A DNA stretch of 64,000 nucleotides from Hippopus hippopus (GCA_946811185.2 OX328100.1:16852999-16916998), one strand, 5' to 3'. Shown: positions 9,959 to 21,344, numbered from the stretch's first letter. A program made the numbers and translations. The notes: generated by a model from the letters alone, not told the origin.

Positions 9959-10082
9959 GATTTGCGACAGATCTGGGAGAGATTTGGGTAGATTTGGGAA
10001 AGATTTGGGAGAGATTTGGGTAGATTTGGGAAAGATTTTTGTGTAGATTTGGGAAAATTTGGGATTTTTTCTGCCACCGATT
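9959..10082 (+). repeat. 11-bp minisatellite GATTTGGGAAA
   Basis: About ten imperfect units such as GATTTGGGTA(A), GATTTGGGAAA and GATTTGGGAGA. The array directly follows the palindrome. Confidence 0.85.
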
Positions 10083-10944
10083 TTGAGGCATGTGTGGATT
10101 GTCATCTGCAAGTCTAAAATTTTGTTGCCTCGAAAAGAGCTAACTAAACAAATACAACAATCCCTTCAGGCACGAAAGAAGACACGCGTGAAAGCAAATG
10201 GTATCAATCTCTTATTAGTATTTACTGAACTGTGCCACATTTGTTAAATGCATTTTCCCCAAAAAATTGATTCTATAGTCCCTTTATTTGATAAATGTTT
10301 TGAATCATGGATATCAGAAGCCTGGTGTGTTATACGGTTCAAGTTTAGATCTAGCTTACGCACAGGGCGAAAGAAGACAAATCCGAATGCTCCAAAAAGA
10401 CTACACATATCTATTTCTTGTCGCTGCAGGTTGCTGTACAATGAATTATCATCAGATGTTGCTGAAACAATATTTTAACCTTAATACTGTCAAAACATAC
10501 GACCATTGATGGGTCTTGTAGTGAGTGTAGAACTAGATCACAAGATAAATGTGTGCAATCTGATCTAGGCATGCACCCTTTGCTTCTAAATGGATAGTTT
10601 TTGTCATATAATTCCCATATGATTACACAACCATTCGCTCATGACACATGTTTTTTACCAGTGTGTTTAATTAATGGGTAACAATGGAGTTTCAGAATAA
10701 AAATTTATTATCCCAAGTTTTAACGATACTGTGGAAGAAGGGATTGGCGAATTTAGAAATTATAGTTAATTTCAAAAAAGTGGTCAATGTGAACTTCAGT
10801 GAAAGGTATAAAATATAGTCCAAATTATATTTTAACAAAATCCTCACACCATGTGTGTCATCATTCATTATTTGATGGTTTAGGGAAATACAGTTATTAA
10901 GGATGATAACATCTTTAACAGAGTTGAGTGAGGACATTATATAC
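10083..10944. other. Intergenic, nothing recognised
   Basis: Only short ORFs with no recognisable similarity. An H2-like GATCTAGGC fragment is near 10510-10570. Confidence 0.4.
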
Positions 10945-11192
10945 GAATCATGGTCTGTGAAAGGGTGAGTTAATGCATCTGCAAAAAGTATTTTCCACGT
11001 CAGCCTGCGCAATCCACGCAGGCTAACATGGGTCGAAACTTTTTGCCATTGGTAAATTTTGTACATGTCCAAGGAGCATTTACCCTCATGTCTCAGCTGA
11101 TTTAGGGACAAAATGTATCAGCTGGTTTTGAGACAGAATGGATCCATAATGTGGTACAATGCATAACGAAGATGCCGGGGCGCTGCTAATGT
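10945..11192 (+). mobile_element. H3 hairpin MITE copy
   Basis: The core CAGCCTGCGCAATCCACGCAGGCTA forms a GC-rich hairpin. The left end is ATCATGGTCTGTGAAAGGG...TTAATGCATCTGC and the right end is degraded. An opposite-strand reading frame here is a by-product of the repeat. Confidence 0.75.
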
Positions 11193-12312
11193 TTGTTGAT
11201 ATCCTCCATCTTGATACCAGTGTTTAAACGGCCTATCACACTGTAATTATTTTTGTAGACATGTAAATCAGGATCAGACTGCGCAGAACATCCACTAAGT
11301 CAAATGAGTGGCATTGTTTTTTTTTAGTTTTCATCTCACTTACTTAACTCTACACAAGTTAAGAACTCATTAAGACTTGACCGGCCGGTGCATTCCTTAA
11401 ACTGTTTTATAGAAAGAAATAATATTTGCGAAACCTTGTAGGCCTACAGATTAATTTTACGATTTTGAATTATTAACTTTTTCGGCGCCATAGGCGAAAA
11501 CAGAGGTTTTTGTGGACGGCATACATGAAAATCAAAGTGCACAGAGCTCTTGGATCTATACCGTCGGCTTGTTTAGTCAAAACCAAAAAATAAGAAGTCT
11601 TCTGAGTTTTAATGGACTGCATTTGCAGCTGTCTAAAGAGGTCTGGTTTATATATTTGGTACTGAAAGAATTACTATTTGCGTTGGCCCTCCACATGATG
11701 GCCTTTTAGAGAATGCCAAATGGATTTGCCGCTAACTTACTGAGGGATTGTTGAAAACCACTGGTCAGAGTTCAACAAAAAACAATAAAAACAAAATCGT
11801 TTTCTGTAGAATTTTGTATAAGCTTGGTTACCACAGTGAATCATAAAACTACTGTTCCCATTAATCCGTAACCATAGAAATAAAGTTTTTCAATCCCACA
11901 CAGTACAAAGCCTTATATACACTATGGACAATGGAGCAATTACTTCTCAGATTTTTTTCCCATGCTTCACAGTGATTTACATACGATTTTAAAGCATTGT
12001 TTTCTTTCCTCAGTTCCATGTTCGTATCCTGTATTAATTTGTAAGTTTGCGGTAGACGAAAAATACCTTGCGTAATTTACCTGTAAAGTAATGGGTAATC
12101 GGGGAAACATAAAACATCAAACCCAGTCCACCTTATATCATAATACAATTTTAGTACCAGGTCTTTTGACAATTATGTTTTTTTTGACTAAGTCAAACTT
12201 GATTATTTCATTTTGACTGATTAAAATGACCCAGTTTTGTGAGAAACAGTTGTTTTTCCTTTGTTTTCTGCAAACAAAGGTAACCTGCAAACAATGAAAG
12301 GAGCTGACAGTA
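11193..12312. other. Intergenic; H2-related fragments
   Basis: 11485-11595 has the flank GGCGCCATAGGCGAAAACAG that recurs at about 34440 with an H2-like hairpin. 11260-11300 has another GATCAGACTGCGCAGAAC piece. The rest is unrecognised. Confidence 0.4.
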
Positions 12313-12361
12313 CTAGCTGTTGTTTTGTCTCTTTACTAGCTGTTGTTTTGCCTCTTTACTA
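12312..12361 (+). repeat. 24-bp tandem duplication
   Basis: TACTAGCTGTTGTTTTGYCT plus CTTT occurs twice in tandem, followed by the start of a third unit. Confidence 0.8.
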
Positions 12362-12510
12362 GCAAATTTAGATTTGCTTGTCTTGAAAGCATCTGTAGAC
12401 GACAAATTAAATGTGGCTAAAATGGTCGGAGTTGTGAAAGGTAAAAAACGTTGTGGGAAAAATAGAAAGTGCTGGTTTTCATAGCCTTTCTTCCTGACGG
12501 TCATTAAAAT
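12362..12510 (+). repeat. H1 copy, degraded
   Basis: Retains the CTTGAAAGCATCTGTAGACG left arm and GTTGTGGGAAAAATAG stem remnant, then GGTCATTAAAA. The ends are lost. Confidence 0.6.
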
Positions 12511-12734
12511 GGCAAAATTCAGTGAAGGGTTCAAAACACTACTAATGTCCATCAAGAGTGTCAAGGGAAACACAAAATATGATACAAAAAAAAAAAACGG
12601 GGGAAAAAAAAAAACCGCCTGAATTGTCACAAAAAGTGACATACCACCCCCACCAAGGTACTTTGGTGGAAAAGACAGACGTGCAGTACATGTACGCCCA
12701 AAAACATCTCCAAGTTTAATGGGAAAGACTATTT

Positions 12735-12992
12735 GAGTCATGCTCTGTGAAAATGAGGCTTAATGCATTTGCAAAAAGCATCGACCCTGGTCAGCCCGCG
12801 CAGTCCGCACCGGCTGACCTGGGCCGAAACTTCTTGCTTTTGGTCATTTTTCTGCATGCTCAAGAACCAGTGTACCTCATGATTCAGTAGGTTGTTATAC
12901 AAAACGGATTTCATGCATCTCTATGACATGCCTGGTATAATGTATCACGAAGATGCAAGAAGGCCCGTTTTCACAAAGAATGGCTCATTTGT
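12735..12992 (+). mobile_element. H3 hairpin MITE copy
   Basis: Starts TCATGCTCTGTGAAAATGAG, has GTCAGCCCGCGCAGTCCGC with its complement, and ends CACAAAGAATGGCTCATTT as the inverted end. About 255 bp. Confidence 0.8.
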
Positions 12993-13039
12993 GTGTCAAT
13001 TCTAACTCTTTCGGCCAAAAATAACGACAGCACAAAATT

Positions 13040-13178
13040 TACAAGTCTTCCCAAATGTACCCAGATCTTTCCCAAATGTACCCAAATCTTTCCCAAATCT
13101 ATCCAAATATTTCCCAAATCTACCCAAATCTCTCCCAAATTAACCTAAATCTTTCCCAATCTTACAGATCTATTTAAG
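13040..13178 (-). repeat. 11-bp minisatellite, inverted relative to 9959
   Basis: Units read CCCAAATCTWT on the + strand. It is followed by CTACTAGGAAGGG, the complement of the sequence left of the 9799 palindrome. Confidence 0.8.
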
Positions 13179-13374
13179 AAATCTACTAGGAAGGGAATTT
13201 GACGACGTTATATTGTGCACTTAATTAGCAGTTGATTCAAAAGAATGTAGATCACAGCATGTCTTTTCGGCGAACTGACGAATATTGGGCAGCACGGACT
13301 GTACAGATTGGCATTTTCGTAGATCCGAGATGATACATTTTGTGTGACTGGTCACAGTTGTTTAATATCGATTG

Positions 13375-13570
13375 TTTTAAACTTAATCTTGATTATACGG
13401 CCAGCGTAGATCAAGATTGGACTGCACAAAACTTGCAGTCTGATTATTGATGGACAATGTCCGCTTGTTGAGGCATTCTGTACCATAGTAACCTTAAAAC
13501 TGCCATTATTTAGGTCTTATTTCTAGACTGCAATTGTTCACTGGGTTTATGCAGCGCTCTACGGGTTAAT
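13375..13570 (+). mobile_element. H2-type hairpin copy (variant b)
   Basis: The hairpin GATTGGACTGCACAAAACTTGCAGTCTGATTATTG is followed by CTGGGTTTATGCAGCGCTCT. The same 3' flank is found at 21345 and 38210. Confidence 0.65.
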
Positions 13571-13847
13571 CTCATGGGGTGTATCAGCAGTATCAGCTAT
13601 ACGTAAGATATTTCCTTCCGAGACAAACGAATGTCAATCGATGAATCATTTTACCACGAAGACAAAAATATTCATCGTGTGAAAACAATATGTCAAATAC
13701 ACTAACACTAGTAATACTGAAAAATGTTTGGCCCAATGAAAATAGCATCGACTGTTGATAGTCGCTCATAGCAATCGAACCGTGACAAAAAATCTAATCG
13801 AAAGACCGAAGCTCTGAGTTACGACCACAGACACCACCAAACTCTTC

Positions 13848-14045
13848 ACCATTTTTTAAAAAACTTAAAATATAAGCTTTGATCGACCGCTTTATATAAC
13901 TTGAATTGGGGAATGGGTGAATAATCTCTACATATGTTCACCAAAAATGATGTTAAAACTTCTAAAAATAAGAAGACCCTAAGAAACAGGAAAATAAATC
14001 ACTTTACATCTTTTAATCAGATAGCAGTTCGAAATGTATGTACGG
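13848..14045 (+). repeat. Inverted copy of 9568-9745
   Basis: Contains GATCGACCGCTTTATATAAC, ATGATGTTAAAACTTC and TAGCAGTTCGAAATG, each the complement of sequence just right of the foldback element. Confidence 0.75.
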
Positions 14046-14074
14046 AAGTCTGTCATGTAATAGTATTGGTTTAA

Positions 14075-14255
14075 TTAGGGGAGATTTGGGATTTCGGGCC
14101 ACCCCTGTGGGCAGCAGGAAATTCCCAAATCTTCCCAAATCTTTTTGGAGAAGAATTTTGTAGAACTGGGAGAGATTTTGGTAGATTTAGAAAAGATTTG
14201 GTAGATTTTAGAAAGATTTTGGAAGATTTAGGAATATTTGGGAATACTCCCCCCA
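14075..14255 (-). repeat. 11-bp minisatellite, diverged, with an inverted start
   Basis: AATTCCCAAATCTTCCC is followed by GATTTNGNAA units in the opposite sense, giving a fold-back arrangement. Confidence 0.65.
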
Positions 14256-14339
14256 AAAAAATTCCACTATATATACCGGTATACAGTATCAGGTTGACCC
14301 CTTTTACCACCGAAAATATAATGCACTGACAGCAAGAAA

Positions 14340-14460
14340 GATTTTTATCTTACTGGCTTGACTAAACAAGCTGATGGCATGGATCTAAGATCAGTCTGCA
14401 CAGAACATGCAGTCTGATCTTGATGCCGTCCACGAATATCCCTGTTTTCTCCTACGACGC
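14340..14460 (+). repeat. H2-like hairpin fragment
   Basis: AGATCAGTCTGCACAGAACATGCAGTCTGATCT forms a near-perfect stem. The flank GATGGCATGGATC/GATGCCGTCCACG also pairs loosely. Confidence 0.65.
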
Positions 14461-14469
14461 TGATGGGGA

Positions 14470-15136
14470 TAGAAGCAGATTTTCAAAAATTGCGTCCTGA
14501 GCATCAGATTTTGTAATTTCTAGTTAGATCTAACGAAGGACGTATGCCACATTTTTTGCCCACGGACAGATTTTTGTCATTTTCGCTCACGTGATAATAC
14601 ATTGTATGAGGAGTAAAGAAATGCTACTCGACTGGTCCAAAATCATTAGGTAATTTCGACCTTCTGCACAGGTAGACGGAGTTAAGAAATACTTAACGAA
14701 AAGTTCCCAGTCGAATACGGCTAATGAAAGGAAAAGCAGATCTAGGGAGCAAAGTAGAAAAATACATTTCTTCAAAGAAAATAACTCAAGTCAAAATCAT
14801 GGAAAACAGGCTTTAATTTCAAACCTAAGATAATGAAAACAAAATGTCCTTAAAGTAACAAAGACTGCTCAAATAAATGATTAATCTTAGAAACGTGATA
14901 TTTTCCAAAAGTAAAAAGGCATAGCCAACTTTCACGGACATGCTTTATCAGCAGTCTCGCATATCAACAAATCGATGAAAATAACCGATATTATACGTAA
15001 AGGTTCGGGATTTTCCGGAGTTTGCAAACATAAACCGCGTATAATCTTTTTATAATCGATAGTTCGCAGCTGTAAAAGATAAGAAAAACGTAACATTACG
15101 TAACAGCGTAACAGTAGCCCTGCCTCAAATTTACAG
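14470..15136. other. Intergenic, nothing recognised
   Basis: Short ORFs only, with no family similarity. Confidence 0.4.
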
Positions 15137-15251
15137 CCCTTGACCACAGGGACTCGATCCAGTAATTTTTTTTGGTATCTTGTAAGTAAATAATTTATTT
15201 ACTTACAAGATACCAAAAGAAATTACTGGATCGAGTCCCTGTGCCCTAGAC
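15137..15251. mobile_element. 99-bp near-perfect palindrome with 8-bp flanking repeat
   Basis: 15145-15243 starts CACAGGGACTCGATCCAG and ends as the complement CTGGATCGAGTCCCTGTG. The arms are about 49 bases with one or two mismatches. It is flanked by CCCTTGAC (15137) and CCCTAGAC (15244). An 8-bp duplication and CA-starting ends are hAT-like, which is inference. Confidence 0.8.
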
Positions 15252-15254
15252 TAG

Positions 15255-15948
15255 ACCGTCCTTGTAGATCAGTATCAGACAGCACAGAATGTGCACCAAA
15301 AACAAACTGCACATAATCGTAGACTTACACCATCAGATACAGCGAGATTTTTCTTCGGAAAGAACATTAATTGCTATATTTGGGCTTTGTTTAACGGTTT
15401 ATACTTCATTCATTCTTCGGTTTAAGAATTAAGTTTTGATGCTCTGAGATTAAAGTTCTGATCCCTGCTGTTCGGCCGTTTGTGTGGCTAAGTGCACTTT
15501 TTGCTGACAATGTAGACCAGTAATAAACTACACAAAAAGCAGTCTAATCTTGAAACCTAATCCGTCCAAATTAAATTTTGCTGACAGAGTAGATTAATAA
15601 CAGGCTGCACAAAACAAGCAGTCTGATCTTGGGCCTAATCGATTCTATACATCGATTTTTTCTTAAATTCTTGATACCGCAATATCACCAGGTGGCTGAA
15701 TTCAGTAGAAAATTCGACGCTTTTGGAGTACCGGTTTAATCCTTTACCGAGTTTTAACGTTCTGTGCAATCTGATTTTGATCTAAACTGTCCGCAAAAGA
15801 TCCTTGAGTCGCGTTTAACAGCCTACAGATTAGAACATTTCACAGTTTAACCAACGGCTGATGTCGGTTGCAAAGATAGCGAAGAGGGATCGGGATCAGA
15901 CTGTACGGAAGTGCTCTGGTATTAGTCTTCTCCAATACTTGGTAGTTT
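15255..15948. other. Intergenic with several H2-like pieces
   Basis: GATCAGACAGCACAGAA-type segments at about 15265, 15510-15550, 15585-15640 and 15890-15930 are degraded relatives of the H2 hairpin. No ORF was recognised. Confidence 0.45.
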
Positions 15949-16157
15949 TTAACCCATAGGCTGCTAAGCGCAAGTCACTTACCGTTTGCGGACAGTGTAG
16001 ATTAAGATCAGACTGCACAGAACGTGCAGTCTGATCTTGGATCTACACTGTATGGAGATATTATTACTCAAAGCATAACATTGAAATAGCAACATTTGGG
16101 TTTTTACCATCGAATTTAAAATGTTTCATTTTAGTTATTTAGCAGGATAAGGGTTAA
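15949..16157 (+). mobile_element. H2 hairpin MITE, full length
   Basis: The ends TTAACCCATAGGCTGCTAAG and TTAGCAGGATAAGGGTTAA are inverted copies with TTAA at the border. The central hairpin is GATCAGACTGCACAGAACG and its complement. It is about 209 bp. Confidence 0.85.
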
Positions 16158-16199
16158 CAGCCTTGAATTCATCCATTTACAGTTTTTACCAAACAATCT

Positions 16200-16266
16200 T
16201 CCTAGTTTTGAACCAACGAACAAACGAACGGACGTTTGAACGAAAGAACGAAAGAAAGAAAGGAAG
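16200..16266 (+). repeat. (GAAC/GAAA)n microsatellite
   Basis: Imperfect ACGAAC then AAAG units. Confidence 0.75.
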
Positions 16267-16527
16267 TGTCGGATACAAAGTGGCAATAAACTGCAGGGAC
16301 TGCATTCACAAACCTTTCTAAATATTGCGGTATTGAAACACTAGAAGTTTCATATTGCAAGTAAAAGGCATCGTATATGACGGAGTAAAGTGTTGAAAAA
16401 AGAGTGAAATCGTTTATAAAAACGATTTTTCACCCAAACTATATTATATAGAAAATATCAAGAAAAAAATTGCTTGTCATTCTGCGGACAAACAAGCCCT
16501 CTTTCTTGTCCTATCGGTCAATGGTGA

Positions 16528-16690
16528 GCGTAAAGTGTCGTCTCGGATCAGCCTGCGAAGTCCGCGCAGGCTAATCCGAAACGACACTTTCCGCTTTTAT
16601 GTAATTTTATATCTTGCGCAAGTCTACTGAAGAACAAAATCTAATGTAGTCGTAAAGTGCGCAGTTTGATCCGAGACGACACTTTACGCA
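16528..16690 (+). mobile_element. H4 hairpin MITE
   Basis: The left end GCGTAAAGTGTCGTCTCGGA is complemented by TCCGAGACGACACTTTACGC at the right end. An inner hairpin is CAGCCTGCGAAGTCCGCGCAGGCT. About 163 bp and noncoding. Confidence 0.8.
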
Positions 16691-16699
16691 AGTGTCCGA

Positions 16700-17394
16700 A
16701 TGCCCCTTTTCGTGTGATGCAAGCCAATTATGTACAAACAAAAGTAAAAAATGAATTCAGAAATCCAAAGACATGTTATTGGTACGATTCCAAGTTCATC
16801 TATAAATAAGTGAGTTGTTGTTTACCCGAGAGCGCCGAATACGTAAACCTTTAAAGAAAGGCAAGCTTTTTTAGACAAATAAGCAAGTCACTAACTATTT
16901 TCCGAAACTTTTCTCTAAATTTCCTCGAATTTCTATGTAATCCATGTTCACAAAGATTAATTTCTTTTAAATAGTTTTACATTTTTAACGATGTGTCTAT
17001 TCAAATGATTTTATTAGTACATGTATTTACAATTTCTTTCCTGTTGAACTCGACATCATGTCAACCACTTTTGCGGAAGGTATGGTCAGATATCAGCCAA
17101 CACTTATTGGGGTCTGATCTCTGTCTATACTGTCCGCCTCATACGTACTCATACAGTCTCATACTTACTGTTAATACATGAGTCACTTGGCAAATGGTTC
17201 TGGCGAAGATAGGCCGCATATAGGGGAGTCAGAACTCTATCTACGCACTAGTAATGAATTAGTCATTCTCGAGACGCATTATGCCTTTTTGCATTTTTTT
17301 TTTTTTCTAAATTGAAAACGATATTCTTCTAAACATTCTTGGCGGACACTTTTGTTAAAGGTTTATAAACTTTGGGGAACGTTACTCTGCAAAC
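16700..17394. other. Intergenic, H2-like fragment only
   Basis: 17075-17140 has GTCAGATATCAG...GGTCTGATCTCTG, a worn H2-type stem. Nothing else was recognised. Confidence 0.4.
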
Positions 17395-17472
17395 ATATTT
17401 TTTGTATGTATGTATTGTATAATGGGCCGGAGGCCTTAGATTACCAATAAAGAATTGAATTGAATTGAATCA
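17395..17472 (+). mobile_element. Probable non-LTR retrotransposon 3' tail
   Basis: GGGCCGGAGGCCTTAGATTA is followed by AATAAAGAATTGAATTGAAT, a poly(A)-signal-like motif running into a short TTGAA tandem tail. Many invertebrate LINE 3' ends look like this. No reverse transcriptase sequence remains. Confidence 0.5.
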
Positions 17473-17785
17473 AAGCACATGATAATATATTGCTCTCGTC
17501 ACAACTATGATGTGAACTCTTGTCAAGTGAGTGCACATTAATGGCAGGGGTACAATTTCATAATTCAAAAACGGATAAAACAAAGGCTGGAAGATAAATG
17601 TAACTCATCATATTTGTGCAAAGTACTATGTAAAACCATATGTCTCTTAAAGATTAAAAGACGCTATCTGCAGTCGTTCGAGATTTTTATTATGATTACA
17701 TAAACATTGTACCAGACAACGACCAAGACAGCTTTTGTCTTGTGGGAATAGGTAATTTCTTTTAGAAATGGTTATCATTCCTTGG

Positions 17786-18053
17786 TAACCCTTTACAAGA
17801 CGACAAAACTTCAGCCTTGTCAAAATTGAAAGCATTTGCAGACGACAAATGCAATGAGGCTCAAATGGTGCAATTTTCTTTGATAAAGTAGAAAACATTG
17901 TGGGAAAAGGAGAAAATGCTGGTTATAGGCATTTTCTCATTTTTCCACAATATTTTGAAAAGGCTTCTTTCCCATGGTCGGCTTTGTGCAGTAAAGGGTC
18001 AATTTTTTGTCTGCAAATTGGGACAAGTCTAAAATTTTGTCGTTTAGAAAAAA
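17786..18053 (+). mobile_element. H1 copy plus right-end fragment
   Basis: 17786-18002 spans TAACCCTTTACAAGACGACA to GTAAAGGGTCAA with a hairpin broken in its right arm. 18003-18053 repeats only the H1 terminal part (CTAAAATTTTGTCGTTTAG). Confidence 0.8.
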
Positions 18054-18323
18054 GTGGAGGACAATTCTGCATTAGTGGTTGTATTTTTGAATTATGGTCG
18101 TCTGAAAGAGTCTTTGCAAAAGGCGTTATTTAAGTTATTTTTGTAAAATATGGATATTTGGCATAAGTCAAGGTTTAAGACACAAACCTACTAACAGTGT
18201 AATACCAATTTAGAAGTGCCATTTATCTTTTGTAATCTGTGTAAAAAAAAATCTTTGTGCAAAGTACTATGCAAAACCATTGCCTTCGTAGACAAATTTG
18301 CACGATTGTAGTATATATATGAA

Positions 18324-18470
18324 TTACCCTTTACCTAACAACAAAGTTTTTACGACTGATTGAAATTGAAAGCATTTGTAGACGACAAATTTATAGTGGT
18401 CCAAATGACGAAATTTGTCCTTGATGGGGTAGGAAACATTGTGGGAAATGGAGAAAATGCTGGTTACCAG
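18324..18470 (+). repeat. H1 left half, cut at the hairpin apex
   Basis: It runs from TTACCCTTTACC to GAAAATGCTGGTTACCAG and stops at the centre of symmetry, where SINE-A sequence begins. Confidence 0.8.
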
Positions 18471-18681
18471 CTTTTTCTTCTCGACTCTGCATAATTTCTT
18501 TCCAAGCCAATGGCTGCTTTCCCATATAACCATCGTCGAGACAAGGATCAGCGGTGAGAGATGATAGTCGCAATGACTATCATCAAACCTCGGGAAAAAA
18601 ATGGCTGTGCTAGGGATCGAACCCATGCCCCCTGTTCTTGAGTCCTGCACTCTACCGACTGAGCTACTGGGGCTCAGCACC
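18471..18681 (-). mobile_element. SINE-A, tail-truncated
   Basis: The minus-strand tRNA-like head ends GAGCTACTGGGGCTCAGC with B-box complement GGGATCGAACCC. The tail end of the SINE is missing at the junction with H1. Confidence 0.75.
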
Positions 18682-18689
18682 GCATCCAT

Positions 18690-19350
18690 ATATGTCAGTC
18701 CCTGGTAATTAGCACCGATATAAGCTCAGCATGACGATGACATTTTTTTTGCAAAGTCTGTGAATCCCCTGCACAAATTCCGGATTTCCCCCATCTTTAT
18801 ATTTAGAAACTGTAGAAATTGATTTGCAGTAATCAATGGTATTTTCATTTTCCAGTTTTACATCATTAATTTATGAGAAGTTTTGGAGCGAAAATCAGGC
18901 TCGATTTCACCACAGATGTACCTTTTTAGCCATTTCCCCCTTGCTATTTTTAACGGCAGAATTTTTAGTTTACGCACCGCGAATTAGATCTATTATACTT
19001 AAATATCCTATTCATGATACTGATGCGTCATGGCAGATCGGTCAATCTTCGAAGAATATGACATGCGCAGACAACGCAGCATAGTCACAACAAAATAAAA
19101 ATTTGAAAAAGAAAGTTTAGAGCGTAAAAATGCTATTTCTTTATATACTCCTTACTCAACAATCTCCAGTTGAGAGAATAATAATTACTAATATTTCAAA
19201 TTACAATGTGCTGTAGGTTGTGATTAATTGAATTTGCGTTTATTTATTATCGCCGCCAGTTGCCCATATGCACGGGTAGGAAACTTCATATTCAGAGCCA
19301 ATGGCTCTGACGATAAAATGTTGTGTTGGTCTTCCGGTTCCAAAGATAGC
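18690..19350. other. Intergenic, nothing recognised
   Basis: No convincing ORF. 19265-19320 has GAGCCAATGGCTCTGA, a short palindrome. Confidence 0.35.
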
Positions 19351-19499
19351 GGCTCAAAAAACAAATGAAAAACAGGCAAGCTTGTCATTCTTTATAATTA
19401 TGTGTTCATATGTCTTTGAATTTTGAAAAAAAGAGAATGTCATGCAATGCTCTGGTCTTTCAACGTGTTTTCTACACCATGGAAAATTGCAGAATGTGT

Positions 19500-19830
19500 A
19501 TAGTTTTGTCTGCTTCTGGTAACCATCATTTTCTCCTATTCCCACAATGATTTCTACTTTTTCAAAGACAGACATTATCATTTGAGTTGCATTCAATTTG
19601 TTGTGTACAAATGCTTTTAATTTGGTTGAGTTCAAATTTCGTTATTTGTGCTATATGGGGCAGTTAAATACCTTAGCAATTTAACCCATTGTTTTACGAC
19701 CATAAGAAAGAAGGCTTTTGAAATCACACGGAAAGAAGAAAATGTTTGTGATCGGCAAATTCTCATTTTCCCACAATGTTTTCTATCTTTTCAAAAGCAA
19801 GTTTCACATTTGTGTTTCTTCCAATTCTAA
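19500..19830 (+). repeat. Two degraded H1 copies
   Basis: 19500-19645 keeps the right part (TTTTCTCCTATTCCCACAAT, AAATGCTTTTAATTTGG). 19668-19830 keeps both sides of a worn hairpin (GGAAAGAAGAAAATG, CATTTTCCCACAATG). Confidence 0.65.
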
Positions 19831-19834
19831 ACCT

Positions 19835-20555
19835 CAGCACTAGCCATAGTGTGTAAGACTGAGATGTTTTATGGCTAGCTTTGAAATTCAGAATTTACTA
19901 GAACCAGGGATCGTATATCTGCTAGGAGGGTTTTAGGCTAGTCATAATGTATTATAAAGTATTCACCATTCGTAATGCTAGGTTGTTTAAACACAAGATT
20001 TCTCTTGAAAGTAACTAATACATGTAATTGAGTTAACTTTCTAAGTCACTGATATATGTAGGAGAAGTAGCTTGTACGAGTATTATTCACTTTTCCGCAT
20101 ACAAACAGTCTATGTCAATTTTAATCTATTAATCATTCTTTTTGCGGTCATGCTTTTTGCAGGTTGCGTCGTTTTAAATATGGAAGAATCAACAATTAGC
20201 CCCTTACTGTTTAGGCTATTTCTTACCAATGAACAATTTATATATAAAAGTTGTTAAAAGGGGGACATTTGAAAGAAGGGAGAAACTGTTTGGTTGATGT
20301 AAAAAATAAAGTTGTTTGGAAAAGTTGGAGATCAACTGCATGTCGTGATTAATCGAACGAATTAAGTTCTAGACAGATCACAGTAGCAGTTAGAAATGTT
20401 CTTACATGTCAACCAAGGCTTGTTTTCTTGTCATTTTTCTGCACAAGAAAAAAATTAAAGGGGCCAGATCTTTTTTTCAAAATTTTGCTCAGACATAATT
20501 CTCTTTATTGTCTTTTAGAAAAAAGTATATTAAGCGGGGTATTTTTAAGGGATAC
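19835..20555. other. Intergenic, nothing recognised
   Basis: Short ORFs without similarity. Confidence 0.35.
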
Positions 20556-20559
20556 AGTG

Positions 20560-20728
20560 CATTAGTAAGGGTTATTGACAAAGTGGAATTTGTACTAGAA
20601 AGGGTGGACAAAGTTGTGGGAAAAGAATGAAATGCTGGCTACCAGTATTATCTTCTTTTTCTATATTTTTTTAAAAAGGCTTTCCTTACTTAGGGTAATT
20701 AAACAGCGCGAAAGAGGGTTAATGTCAA
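20560..20728 (+). repeat. H1 copy, degraded
   Basis: GTTGTGGGAAAAGAATGAAA, GCTGGCTACCAG and a worn right arm, ending GAGGGTTAAT. Confidence 0.65.
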
Positions 20729-20774
20729 CACCACGTACATAGACGACAGTTCATTTCTGAAGACTTGTTTTTTT

Positions 20775-20925
20775 TGTCAGCCATAGCTCAAATGGTAGGC
20801 CATGAGACTTGTAGGCGGCAAATATCAGGATACTTGAGGCTGTGAAGCCGGGAAAAACACGCGTAGTTGCATTGACCGCCGTGATATGACCTAAGCTGTT
20901 AAAACGGCGTTAAACCCGAATACAA
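20775..20925 (+). mobile_element. SINE-C, tRNA-derived
   Basis: An A-box-like CATAGCTCAAATGG lies near the start. The 3' domain GCCGTGATATGACCTAAGCTG leads to AAAACGGCGTTAAACCC, related to the 3' domain of SINE-A and SINE-B. The B box is degraded. Confidence 0.65.
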
Positions 20926-20943
20926 ATGGACTGTTCTTAATTC

Positions 20944-20999
20944 GTCAACTGTAAATGCTTTCAATATCGACGTGTCTAAAATTTTGTCGTCCGGTTAGC
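20944..20999 (+). repeat. H1 right-end fragment
   Basis: AAATGCTTTCAATATCGACG then CTAAAATTTTGTCGTCCGG. Confidence 0.6.
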
Positions 21000-21344
21000 G
21001 ATCCCCAAACAACACAATGGGTAACAAAGACACTTTTGAGAAGAGGTGGATCAGAATACATGTATTGTCTCAGAACAAGAAAAGTACTGTCAGTCTTCAA
21101 AGGAGATTCCGCTCTGACAGGTTGTCTAATTGACTTTACTCAAGCTAATGAATTAAAAGGGCCCTGTATGATACTCAAGATAATAATTCTTGGAGAATGC
21201 ATGTCCGTCAATTTGATGAGCTCTCCTGAGTAAATGAATCGAAGAGTCACTGTAAGTTTATGTCAATAGCTACCGAATACATCACTGTCACTAAGCTTAT
21301 GCAGACCAACTGCTCACTCAAGTAGAAGACAGCAAAACTCTTTG

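Noticed and set aside
10692..11111. 139-codon minus-strand open frame
   Set aside because: It runs across an H3 MITE. No family similarity or splice context.
12313..12741. 142-codon minus-strand open frame
   Set aside because: It overlaps an H1 remnant and low-complexity A/T runs, and the translation is rich in F/P from these tracts.
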